DNA from: UBA6115 sp050952935
GTDB taxonomy: Bacteria > Bacillota > Clostridia > Christensenellales > Aristaeellaceae
Direction of reading: 5' to 3'
DNA: 64,000 nt
Assembly: GCA_050952935.1 (NCBI GenBank)
Contig: JBMNLS010000001.1
Coordinates: forward strand, 620,001 to 684,000
Below are positions 16,664 through 25,197 of this stretch, piece after piece; the first letter of the stretch is position 1; each line of letters starts with the position of its first letter. Both the position numbers and the translations under genes were made by a program. Under the pieces are notes generated by a model. That model ran no database searches. It saw only the letters and a program-made list of their open reading frames with translations, and was not told where the DNA came from.

Positions 16664-18361
16664 TCAGCGCCCGGTTTTCTGCTGATAGAGCCGCATCAGG
16701 TGGGCCACGCAGGCCTGTTCATCGCTGATGGGCCACGCCCTGCCATAGGCCTCCCACACGGCGCGGTCATTGTCTTGATGGGCGCGGCGCAGGTCATGGG
16801 GCATCACCGTGTCGTCATACAGGTCGGCATAGGTGTCGTCCGGGTATTGGGCACGGGCGTTCAGGATGCTCTGGGCCGTCTGCTCAATGCGCGCCCGCTG
16901 CTGCGGCGTGCAGTCCGGCCAGATGAAGTTGTTGTACACGATGTCTTTGGAATAGCGATAACGCATTTCCAGCCTGCCCGCTACTGTGCGCATCCAGGCC
17001 ATGTGAACATTGGAGGTGAGGATGCCGAAGTGATATAGACTGTTGGTTGGGATTAAAAGGTTGGCATCTCCGCATAATGTGGTTGACGGCATAAAGCCAA
17101 TAGGAACATATCTTCTATTTTCTGAAGAATGTCTTGGTATCAATAAATAGCCATTAGGTGGGATGTTTGTTGTTTGAAAACTGGCGGGAGTATCTGCAAG
17201 TTTCTTTGTGGATGCTCTGCTGCTCTTTAGTCTTAATGTTCTTACAGCATTGATGCGTTCAAGCACATGAGGCATACTGCGTATTTCACCGGGTGACAAA
17301 TCAGCAACATACAGGCAATATCTTGGAGATTTATTGATGAACTCCTGCGAGCCATACCATGGCCGGAAATATGGGGCGGCCAGCGGCTCCTTTTCAATAA
17401 AGGCCTCCATCTCCTCCTGGCTGAACAGGTAATTGCCCCCGTCAATGGGCTGGTTCCCAATCCCGATTTCCGGCACATCGCACAGGGGCCTGGAGCGGCT
17501 TTCCACCAGCACATCCGGCGCGTCCACCAAATAGGGGTTGATGTTGACGGCGGGCAGCCCCTGATCCTGGTCATATATCATCTTTTGCGGGGCCAGCCCA
17601 CCCAGGGAAAAGCCGATGATGACGCAGTGGACGGCTGCCTTGCCCTTAGCCTCGTTGCTCCATTTGAAGGTGCGCCAGGCAAAGTCAATTTTGATGCCCT
17701 GCTTAAGCAGGGGCCCCCACAGAATGGACACCTGATCGCCCTGGCTGATGCTGTTGGTGGCCACCAAGGCGGCCCGCAGGCGGGGGTTGCGCTGCATGAG
17801 GTCAGCGGTTTTTTTGAACCAGCAGGCCACAAAGTCCAGGTTGCCGGCGTTTTTGGCGCTGCCAAAGACATGGAGCAGGTCTGCCTTTTGCTCGCCGGAC
17901 ATGACCCGGGCGCCCAGAAAGGGCGGGTTGCCGATGACATAGTCCAGCGATGCCGCCGGGATGACCTCCTGCCAGTCCAGGCGCAGGGCGTTGCCATGGA
18001 CGATGTTGACATTTTCCCGGATTGGGAAATCAATGATGTTGATGCCAAAGTATTCGCCCACCTCAGCGTCCATCAAATGCTTCATCAGCAGCATGGACAG
18101 CTGGGCCACCTGGCTGGGGAAATCCTCCACCTCAATGCCGTAGAACTGGCCGGGCTTCACCTTGATGAGGGTGTCCACCCAGGCTACCTGAGCGCCTTCG
18201 TAGAGGAGCTTGAGCACCTCAAACTCCAGCTTGCGCAGCTCCTGATAGGTGACGATGAGGAAGTTGCCGCTGCCGCAGGCGGGGTCTGTGACCAGAGCAA
18301 CTTTGATACAAAGGAATATGGACAATACTTGTAAATCAAAGGGTTTCAGCACCCTGGTCAT
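16664..18361 (-). pseudogene. 5'-truncated MmeI-like DNA methyltransferase/restriction enzyme
   Basis: The frame begins almost directly at methylase motif I (DPACGSGNFL), continues through motif IV (NPPF) and runs to a normal-looking C-terminus with a target-recognition-type region. MmeI-like fused restriction-methylases are about 900 residues or more with motif I around residue 340, so roughly the first 330 residues (nuclease and helical domains) are gone. The first about 25 residues (MTRVLKPFDLQVLSIFLCIKV) look foreign, placing the junction near 18290-18300. No good start codon with proper RBS spacing is seen; GTG 18352 is the best. Probably non-functional for cleavage. Confidence 0.75.
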
Positions 18362-18413
18362 CTCCTTTCTGCTGGTTTGACAGTCGGCTCCATACCACCG
18401 ATTCCGGATCGTT

Positions 18414-19232
18414 TCACTCCCCAACGTTACTCACGGGTTTCGTTGGGGAGTGTAGTTTCGTTGGTGAGTTCGGAGTTTCGTTGGAGAGTGCATTTTCGAT
18501 ACTGATCGGCAGACGACACATCGGCTTTTTCCCAGAGCCCCATACTCCGTTCACCAAATTGGAAATCGCTCTTTTTATTTTCAAACGATGGTCTTCGTTG
18601 ATGCTGATTGCAAAGTAGTCCCGAACAGAATAACGTGGAAAAGTGATGACTTGTACGTCGCTTCTTCTTACATCTGGGCTCAGGCTCATAAACCGTTGCA
18701 TCATCCTATCGATGTAAACTGCTTCATTTACCCTGGGACGGTGCTGATAGATCACGACACTGTGCCCCGTACAAAGATAATCTTTGAATTCTGCATCAAG
18801 AACATATTTGCGTTGCTTTTGCTTGTCTTTTTCTGCTGAAGAAACAATCATCCCGTTATCCGGATCAAGAAAGACCAAATCAGAGCCAGATAAAGCGCTC
18901 AAAGCATGCTGATGCCATTCGCCGCGATGTTCTACTGGAACCCTGTCGGAAAAATACAAAGCCTCATCAATAAGCTTTTCATCTTCCAGCGCTGCTATTG
19001 AGCGGACAATACCTTCCTGTGAATGATATACTTTCCTCAAGCTTGAAGAAAGCATCTTATCATAAACTGAGAGGTGATCTGGAATGCAGTATTTTCCGTC
19101 TTCCTGTTTTTCTGATGTGATGGCATCAGTTTTATACCAGTTAACCCCGATGCAAAGACCCTGCCCGTGCAATTCCCGAAGGAGAGCAAACTTTCCATAA
19201 TCCCCAATATCACCTGCATAACAATCCTGCAT
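18414..19232 (-). CDS. Conserved protein with DLVFLDPDNG motif, function unknown
   Basis: 272 residues, not assigned with confidence. The N-terminus MQDCYAGDIGDYGKFALLRE and the central SDLVFLDPDNGM, followed by SVVIYQHRP, resemble a widespread uncharacterised family with a Rossmann-like core, loosely similar to TcmP-type partners. The last about 25 residues are encoded by an imperfect repeat (TTTCGTTGG-GAGT three times) and a 12-bp inverted repeat, so the C-terminus may be altered. ATG 19232 has GGAGGTGATAG upstream. It lies in a patch of truncated defence-type genes. Confidence 0.6.
   Translation of the reverse strand: MQDCYAGDIGDYGKFALLRELHGQGLCIGVNWYKTDAITSEKQEDGKYCIPDHLSVYDKMLSSSLRKVYHSQEGIVRSIAALEDEKLIDEALYFSDRVPVEHRGEWHQHALSALSGSDLVFLDPDNGMIVSSAEKDKQKQRKYVLDAEFKDYLCTGHSVVIYQHRPRVNEAVYIDRMMQRFMSLSPDVRRSDVQVITFPRYSVRDYFAISINEDHRLKIKRAISNLVNGVWGSGKKPMCRLPISIENALSNETPNSPTKLHSPTKPVSNVGE
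18415..18489. repeat. 12-bp inverted repeat plus three short direct repeats
   Basis: CACTCCCCAACG (18415-18426) is the exact reverse complement of CGTTGGGGAGTG (18441-18452). TTTCGTTGGNGAGT occurs at 18438, 18456 and 18476. It sits exactly between the unknown gene's 3' end and the truncated methylase, so it may be a recombination scar or a decayed element end. Confidence 0.6.
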
Positions 19233-19290
19233 TCTATCACCTCCATTTCTGCTAATTGATTCAGCTGTGATGTGTGAGCATTATCCGATC

Positions 19291-19942
19291 CTATTTCCCA
19301 AGCCCTTTGTAAACATACAAGGTAACACTGCCTTCAGATACTTCAAGATAACTACCTGATTTTAAGTCCAATTTTCCTATCTCTGCGTTACCAAGCAATG
19401 GCGAAAGAAGTGTATTGAACGATGGGAATACCGCTTTTTCGGAATCAAACACACTAACCGAAGCCATACCATAGGCTTCTTCGCATACTACTCTATATGT
19501 TCCAGGAGCAATTTCCGATCCGATCAGATATTTACCTGACGGAACTACGAGCCCATCAACCATTTCTGTATCAGCTTGATTTGCATCCTTTAGAGAATCG
19601 GTTTCTACAGTAATATTCAAAGGTGTTTGTGCGGCATTATACGCGCTTACTGTTACGACCGATCCGGCAATTTCTAGAACATTGCCTGATACAACATCCA
19701 GTTTCCCGATTACTGAGGATTGGTACAATTCCGCTAAGATATATGACTCCGATGGGTACTTCTCATCTGCATTCTTATAGACCTTGACCTGGGTCGAACT
19801 ATATGCGCCTTTTGCTTCAATTCTGTATGATCCGGCAGGAAAGTCTGTTCCGATAGTATACTTCCCAGAGGCAAGTTCAACAGTATAATTCCCGTTTCGC
19901 GCAAGCAGAATGGCCTGAATCTCTTGATAGAGCGCAAGGTTC
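19291..19942 (-). pseudogene. 3' remnant of a gene for a two-repeat beta-rich protein
   Basis: The frame encodes two copies of a module beginning GKYTIGTDFPAGSYRIE and GKYLIGSEIAPGTYRVV, each ending in a LEIAGSVVTV-like strand. Such modules occur in secreted or surface proteins of unknown function. No signal peptide is present. The open frame continues upstream to 19977, but that part belongs to the truncated DUF262 gene read in another frame. The junction is near 19940, so the 5' end of this gene is missing. Confidence 0.65.
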
Positions 19943-20272
19943 AATAATATAGTTTTTGAAATCGCTGCGATCTTCACCAGACAGCTTAGATGTGATCGCG
20001 GAAATGAGAATCGTAAGGGTGGTCAATCTCTGTTGTCCATCGATGACTTCAGCGTGTGGCTTGTCATCTTCTTTGACCAAAACAATGCTGCCCAGGAAGT
20101 ACTGCTCATCCTCTGGCTCGTTGACATAGAAATCATACAAATCATCGAATAGATCTCCGGCTTCTTCCTCAGTCCACGCATATGGTCTCTGGAAAGACGG
20201 GATCTCATAATCAAAGTCTGAACTGAATATCTTTGAAAGCGGGTATTCTGCGCCCTTAATCTTTGTGCTCAT
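19940..20272 (-). pseudogene. Truncated DUF262 (GmrSD/DndB-like) N-terminal domain
   Basis: Begins normally at ATG 20272 with AAGGAG upstream. It shows the DUF262 N-terminal features: YEIPSFQRPYAWTEEE, FLGSIVLV and the catalytic-type IDGQQRLTTLTIL motif. After about 110 residues homology stops (near FKNYIIEP) and the frame runs into the unrelated beta-repeat remnant until a stop at 19877. Full-length DUF262 proteins are several hundred residues long, so this is a deletion product. Confidence 0.75.
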
Positions 20273-20287
20273 CGGTTTTCTCCTTCG

Positions 20288-20842
20288 TTAATCGTGTTCT
20301 GCCTCTAGCGATTTGAGCGTTTTCCCATCAGCTGTTTTCCAACTCGTGAGGCCATTTGCGCTCTTACCTATTACAAACATAGCCGCATAGGAAGGGCTGG
20401 AAAACAACAAGTCTTCTTGCAAAACATGATTCTCATCCAGTTGAGCTTTTGCTCTGCGTTCTTTGATCACTGCAGGAACGGTATCATCATCCACAGGAGA
20501 AATGCTACTTCCCTGCAGGACAACGAAACCTTCCGTGGTCTGTGTCCCGTTTGCTTCAACTTTTCCTATGTTTTTAATCGTACGCTCCAGATGGAGCTCG
20601 ATAGCATCATCCAAAACAGTATCGTTTGAAGCTTGAGTGACAACGATCACGGGTTTGTTTAAAGGTTCAAAGACCTTATGTCCGAGGGTACCCATGATCA
20701 CCTTAGCATAGTCAATGAACTCTTCCATTTCACTTTCCTTCTCCTCGGTAATGTTTCCGGGAGTAGGATCGTTGCTATTTTTAACGTCATAGCGTTTTGC
20801 TTTCAACGCCATGTTACAGAAACGATTTTCAAGATAACTCAT
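20288..20842 (-). pseudogene. DUF4357 protein lacking its GIY-YIG nuclease domain
   Basis: 184 residues that begin abruptly with SYLENRFCNMALKAKRYDVKN, a segment that in homologues lies just after a GIY-YIG nuclease domain. It continues to a C-terminal DUF4357 region (GFVVLQGSSISPV ... SSPSYAAMFVIGKSANGLTSWKTADGKTL). Only a weak RBS precedes ATG 20842. The missing 5' part abuts the equally truncated serine recombinase on the other strand, so one rearrangement near 20845-20860 probably removed both 5' ends. Confidence 0.7.
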
Positions 20843-20864
20843 CTCAGTAGGCCCGAGAGAATTA

Positions 20865-22310
20865 TTGGATGTTGTGAATACTATCTCCGGTTACAAGGTA
20901 AGCACCAATGACCGGGATGCCATTGTGGAGATTAAGAAGAGAGCCATCATGCACAAGTTCGATGTGCTGCTGGTTTTCATGTTCGACCGCATTGGCAGGC
21001 GGGACGATGAAACACCCTTTGTTGTGCAGTGGTTTGTTCAGCAGGGCATTGAGGTTTGGAGCGCCCGTGAAGGTGAACAGCGCTTCGATAACCACGTCGA
21101 CAAGCTCCTGAACTACATCCGCTTCTGGCAGGCTTCCGGCGAAAGCGAGAAGACTTCCATCCGTGTGAAAACAAAGCATTCCCAAATGGTGCAGGAGGGT
21201 TTGTACCGGGGAGGACATGTTCCTTACGGCTACAAGCTGGAGCATCAGGGCCGCACAAACAAAAAGAATCAGCAGGTGCGGGATCTGGTCATTGACGAAG
21301 ATGAAGCAATCATCGTCAGAGAGATCTTTGACCTGCTGACCAATCACGGTTACGGCACAAACCGAGTCGCGCAGTACCTGAATGGAAAAGGGATCAAGAC
21401 AAAAAACGGAACCACCCTCTGGCGCGGAACAAGCATCCGGTCGCTCATCGACAACCCGATCTATATCGGGATTTACCACATGCAGGGAGTGCAGTCCGAG
21501 CCCTTCGACCATTTGAAGATCATCGACGAAGATCTTTTCATGAGATGCCAGCAGACAGTCAAAGCCAGGTCGACCAAGAACTTCGACGGTGAGCCTGTGG
21601 TCTTCCGGACGGATACGCGCAGCCTGCTGACGGGCATCATCTTCTGCGGGCACTGCGGATGCAGGCTCTGCTACAATCATCAGCATGAGGAAAGGAAACT
21701 GGCCAGCGGCGGTATCAGCGTGTACGACTACGAAACCTACCGCTGCTACCGGAAAATCTCCGCATCGAGAACATGTGATGGGCAAAGTGGCTACAAGGCG
21801 ACCGCGCTGAATGAAGCAGTAGAACAGCAGGTCAAGCTGTTCCTTTCCAAGCTGGAAGCGGTTCCCAAGGAGCGGCTTGTGGAGCTTGCCAGCGCACGGA
21901 ACGAGGAAACCTACAAGGTGGCTTACAAGCAGGCGCAGAAGGATTTTGAAAATGCTCAAAAGCAGGTCACCGCCCTGGAGGAGGAAGCCGTCAAGGCGCT
22001 GACCGGAGAAAGCCAGCTGGATCTGAGCATCGTCAACCAAATGCTCCTGAAGCACCGGGCCAAACTGGAAGCCTCCCAAACGGCAATGGAAGAAGCGCAG
22101 ACCCGGATGCAGGCGGAGCAGGAAAACGCCAAAGCCACCAAGGCGCAGGTGGATGAGCTGCTTTCCTGGGCGCAGTGCTTTGATAAAGCGGACATCGGCA
22201 CCAAGCACCTGAACGTCAGCAGATTGATCGAGCGGGTAGATGTCCGAACCGGGTACAAGGTGCACATCAAATTCAAGATTTCACTGAAGCAGTTCCTCGG
22301 TCAGGAGTAA
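20865..22310 (+). pseudogene. Large serine recombinase lacking its catalytic N-terminus
   Basis: 481 residues. It starts at ISGYKVSTNDRDAIVEIKK, which in full proteins follows the first about 60 residues. The nucleophile Ser (in the R-x-S segment) is therefore absent. The rest is well preserved: FDVLLVFMFDRIGRRDDETPF, the recombinase domain (GGHVPYGYKL), a zinc ribbon (CGHCGCRLC ... CYRKISASRTCDG) and a long coiled coil (about 350-440). It should be able to bind DNA but not cut it, unless a start beyond the junction is supplied. It is followed by a good terminator. Confidence 0.82.
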
Positions 22311-22331
22311 TCCTGATCGGGGATTTATTTT

Positions 22332-22356
22332 GCAGGGTGCTGGCCCTGCTTTTTTT
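22332..22356 (+). terminator. Intrinsic terminator of the serine recombinase
   Basis: Stem GCAGGG / CCCTGC with a 6-base loop followed by seven T, 22 bases after the stop codon. Confidence 0.85.
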
Positions 22357-22395
22357 GTGCCGTAATCTTATAGGAAGTGTGCCTGTCCGGCAAAC

Positions 22396-22538
22396 CGTTC
22401 ACATCGAGCAAGGTACCCGTTCACATCGAAACCAGCAAGCCGTTCACATCGAAACTGGCAAGCTGTTCACATCGACGCCGGGCACTCGTTCACATCGACT
22501 CGCGTGAACGGATTGCTTGTTCAACTCGTTCACATCGA
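22396..22538 (+). repeat. Array of tRNA-Val anticodon-arm copies (CGTTCACATCGA)
   Basis: Six copies of YGTTCACATCGA at 22396, 22418, 22441, 22464, 22487 and 22527 (spacing 22, 23, 23, 23, 40), five exact. The 12-mer is identical to the anticodon loop plus inner stem (CG-TTCACAT-CGA) of the tRNA-Val(CAC) remnant at 22630-22685. The array is in the opposite orientation to that remnant. Three of the units share a preceding GCAAGC/GCAAGG. No open frame is supported here. Confidence 0.85.
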
Positions 22539-22596
22539 GAATTGCACCCTGTCGGCACGGAAAAATGCACCCTCTCCGGGGAAGAAGGGAAAAAAG

Positions 22597-22624
22597 AAAA
22601 AGCCTTGATTTCTCAAGACTTTTT
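22597..22624 (-). terminator. Terminator downstream of the tRNA-Val remnant
   Basis: On the minus strand the stem AAAAAGTCTTGA / TCAAGGCTTTTT (one mismatch, 4-base loop) is followed by CTTTTTT. It lies a few bases after the CCA end of the tRNA fragment, as the natural terminator of that tRNA. Confidence 0.75.
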
Positions 22625-22629
22625 CGGGT

Positions 22630-22685
22630 TGGTGGTCGCAACAGGACTCGAACCTGTGACCCCATCGATGTGAACGATGTGCTCT
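22630..22685 (-). tRNA. 3' fragment of tRNA-Val(CAC)
   Basis: On the minus strand the sequence reads from the 3' side of the D stem (GAGC) through the anticodon arm (ATCGTTCACATCGAT, loop TTCACAT, anticodon CAC), variable loop, T arm (ACAGGTTCGAGTCCTGT) and acceptor 3' strand TGCGACC-A-CCA. The 5' acceptor strand and most of the D arm are missing, so it cannot fold as a whole tRNA. This is the usual look of a displaced tRNA 3' end at an integration site. The intact gene was not found elsewhere in the window. Confidence 0.8.
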
Positions 22686-22718
22686 CAGCAGGCGGTAAAG
22701 TTTGCAGAAAGTAGATGT

Positions 22719-22881
22719 TGGGTGTTCACATGCCGAAGAACGTTGATATTACTGAGTTTCTGCGTTTTCTGGCTCACCCGTCGGGTGTTCGCAGGATGGG
22801 TGTTCATCGGGTGTTCACGCCATTTTGAACACCGGGTGTTCACGGGGGTGTTCATGGGTGTTCATGGGTCGGCGGGTGTTC
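22719..22881 (+). repeat. GGGTGTTC direct-repeat cluster
   Basis: Eight copies of GGGTGTTC, mostly followed by AY, at about 22719, 22783, 22798, 22809, 22834, 22846, 22856 and 22874, all in one orientation, with one inverted GAACACC near 22828. Intervals of 10-12 bases between several copies suggest binding on one face of the helix. The core GTTCA is shared with the neighbouring anticodon-arm array. Confidence 0.75.
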
Positions 22882-22887
22882 ATTTTG

Positions 22888-23691
22888 CTAATTAATTACA
22901 TCTCCACATTGAAGCTCCGCTACGATCTCCGTAATTGCGACAAGCGTGGCCTCGCCGCTGATCGCGATCCGTCCGTTATCCAGCACGGTACAGTCCAGGT
23001 ACCCTCCGCGCTTTGACGCCTGATAGGCCCTGATCTGCTTCTTTTCCAGCGTCTGCGACCAGTAATCCGCAATCTGGCAATGGGCTGAACCGCACACCGG
23101 GTCCTCCGCTATGGACAGTTTCGGGCAGAAGCTTCTGGAAACACAATCGGTTTCCGTGCCGCGTGCCGTTGCGTTCTGAATGCGGCCCTCGATCGTCTGC
23201 AGAAGCGCCTGATCCGGCGTCATATTCCGCACCTGCTCCTCCGTTTCAAACACACAGACCAGGTCAAGCCCGAGCAACGCCTTGATCGGTCGAATACCAA
23301 AGGCCCGTTCCATCGCGTCCGTGACCGGGATCTCTTTCAATTCATACGTCGGGAAATCCATCTCATACAGGCTGCCCTTTCTGCGGATCGTCAGGATGCC
23401 GCTCAGGGTGCTGAACTGTACGGCATCACTGTCCGTTTCGTAGAAATTGAGAATAACATAAGCAGACGCCAGCGTTGCGTGACCGCAGAGCGCCACCTCG
23501 GTACCCGGCGTGAACCAGCGCAGGCGATAGCCTTCAGCTTCTTTCACAATAAAGGCCGTCTCTGACAGATTGTTCTCCATAGCCAGCTTCATCATGGATT
23601 CCTCTGACGGCCAGCTGTCCATGACGCATACCGCAGCCGGGTTTCCTGAAAATGGCTGATTTGTAAAAGCGTCAACAATGTACTGCTTCAT
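22888..23691 (-). CDS. PhzF family isomerase
   Basis: 267 residues, diaminopimelate-epimerase-like fold. The conserved Glu lies in NNLSETAFIV near residue 45. FTPGTEVALCGHATLASAYV is the first half-site motif and AEDPVCGSAHC the second. Substrates vary widely in the family. It is followed upstream on the same strand by a RidA gene eight bases away, so they form one operon with EamA and probably the nitroreductase. Confidence 0.92.
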   Translation of the reverse strand: MKQYIVDAFTNQPFSGNPAAVCVMDSWPSEESMMKLAMENNLSETAFIVKEAEGYRLRWFTPGTEVALCGHATLASAYVILNFYETDSDAVQFSTLSGILTIRRKGSLYEMDFPTYELKEIPVTDAMERAFGIRPIKALLGLDLVCVFETEEQVRNMTPDQALLQTIEGRIQNATARGTETDCVSRSFCPKLSIAEDPVCGSAHCQIADYWSQTLEKKQIRAYQASKRGGYLDCTVLDNGRIAISGEATLVAITEIVAELQCGDVIN

Positions 23692-23699
23692 AGGCGCTC

Positions 23700-24071
23700 C
23701 TATACCGTCGCAATGACTTCGACTTCACAGATGGCTCCCTTCGGCAGAGATTGAATTCCCACGCAGGACCGGGCGGGCTTTTCTGTAAAGTAGCGGGCAT
23801 ATACCGCATTAAAGGCGGCGAAATCGTTGATATCCGTAAGGAAGCACAGGGTCTTGACGGCATTTTCAGGCTTTGTGCCCGCCGCCTCCAGAATGGCAAC
23901 TAAGTTCTTCATCACCTGCTCCGCCTGCTCCTCGATGGTCGTCCCCACCAGTTCTCCCGTTGTAGGATCGAGGGCAATCTGGCCGGATGTATAGACCAGC
24001 CCATTGATCACCACTGCCTGCGAGTACGGTCCGACCGCTACGGGTGCTTTTTCCGTGTAGATGGCTTTCAT
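23700..24071 (-). CDS. RidA family protein (enamine/imine deaminase)
   Basis: 123 residues, the usual RidA size. It carries APVAVGPYSQAVV near the N-terminus, VYTSGQIALDP, and a C-terminal ARSCVGIQSLPKGAICEVEVIA with the active-site Arg. It hydrolyses reactive enamine/imine intermediates released by PLP enzymes. ATG 24071 has GGGAGG upstream; an earlier in-frame start overlaps the EamA gene and is rejected. Confidence 0.93.
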   Translation of the reverse strand: MKAIYTEKAPVAVGPYSQAVVINGLVYTSGQIALDPTTGELVGTTIEEQAEQVMKNLVAILEAAGTKPENAVKTLCFLTDINDFAAFNAVYARYFTEKPARSCVGIQSLPKGAICEVEVIATV

Positions 24072-24105
24072 AATCATTTCCTCCCATTTTCTATGTTGCT
24101 TTGAT

Positions 24106-24519
24106 TTACAGCACCATGACCAGTGTCCCGGCACCGATCAGGATGCAGCCGATCAGGGATTTTGTGGTGAATTCCTCGTGCAGGAAGATAAAGGCCAGCG
24201 CCAGCGTGATGACCACGCTCAGCTTGTCGATGGGCACGACCTTCGAGGTCTCGCCGACCTGCAGGGCTTTGTAGTAGCACAGCCAGGATGCGCCTGTGGC
24301 CAGGCCGGACAGGATCAGAAAGATCCAGCTTCTCTGACTGATGGACTTGATGCCGCCCTGCGCGCCGGTCAGGAACACCAAGCCCCAGGCCATCGCCACC
24401 ACGACCACCGTGCGGATGGCCGTGGCCAGATTGGAATTCACGCCCTCAATGCCGATCTTGGCGAGGATGGACGTCAGGGCTGCAAACACCGCAGAGCCCA
24501 ATGCGAACCAGAACCACAT
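24106..24519 (-). CDS. EamA family transporter (single-domain, small)
   Basis: 137 residues with four to five hydrophobic segments and the EamA C-terminal pattern (LSVVITLALAFIFLHEEFTTKSLIGCILIGAGTLVM). Single-domain EamA proteins act as dimers for export or import of small metabolites. It lies between the nitroreductase and RidA genes on the same strand. Confidence 0.88.
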   Translation of the reverse strand: MWFWFALGSAVFAALTSILAKIGIEGVNSNLATAIRTVVVVAMAWGLVFLTGAQGGIKSISQRSWIFLILSGLATGASWLCYYKALQVGETSKVVPIDKLSVVITLALAFIFLHEEFTTKSLIGCILIGAGTLVMVL

Positions 24520-24531
24520 AGCCGTCTCTCC

Positions 24532-25068
24532 TCAGTATTTCTCGTAATGTACGTTCTCGGTGTGCAGGTCGGCGTCGGTGTATGGTCTCTTCTCTTCGCC
24601 TTTCTCCCCGATAGCCACAAGGTTGAGGACAGAATATCCATCGGGCACACCAAGCAGGGATCTGATCTCCTGGTCGGATGTTTCCTGTTGCCCCATGCGA
24701 TTCCTGATGTGGACCCAGCAGGCTCCAAGCCCATACTGTTCTACTGCAAGGAGAATATAGGCCGACGCGATAGCACCGTCCTCGATCCAGAATTCCGCCT
24801 GACGCTTGTCTGCCGTCTTGACCATCACAACGACCACAGCGTCAGCACCATTGATCTGAGAGCCGCCCATCTGCTTGCAGGCTCCTATCTTCCGGATCAT
24901 ATCCTTGTCACGTGCAACAACATACTCTACGGGCTTATGTCCGAAGGATGTCGGAGCTGTCAAGGCAACCTTCATGATCTCATGGATGACCTTATCGTCA
25001 ATGTGCTTATTTCCGTAGCGACGAACAGAACGACGTCTTCTCGTCAGCTCATACAGATTGTTCTCCAT
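24532..25068 (-). CDS. Nitroreductase family protein
   Basis: 178 residues. The N-terminal TRRRRSVRRYGNKHIDD is the FMN phosphate-binding segment, ALTAPTSFGHKPVEYVV follows, and GACWVHIRNRMGQ with LNLVAIGEKGEEKRPY makes the C-terminal flavin side. It reduces nitro or quinone compounds with NAD(P)H; the true substrate is unknown. It ends 12 bases before the EamA gene. Confidence 0.9.
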   Translation of the reverse strand: MENNLYELTRRRRSVRRYGNKHIDDKVIHEIMKVALTAPTSFGHKPVEYVVARDKDMIRKIGACKQMGGSQINGADAVVVVMVKTADKRQAEFWIEDGAIASAYILLAVEQYGLGACWVHIRNRMGQQETSDQEIRSLLGVPDGYSVLNLVAIGEKGEEKRPYTDADLHTENVHYEKY

Positions 25069-25197
25069 TCACATTTCTCCTTTTCATCCTGCTATGACCC
25101 GTTAACAGTTGGAGGACTATCATGTTTTCTTGTACTTTCCCGTTCTGAAGAATCGAGCATCCCGGATCATATTCTGTCCTCTTCTGATGGCGTGGAT

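Noticed and set aside
22396..22881. CRISPR array
   Set aside because: Repeats are only 8-12 bases, intervals are 10-40 bases and partly repeated themselves, and there are no cas genes. It does not fit any CRISPR type.
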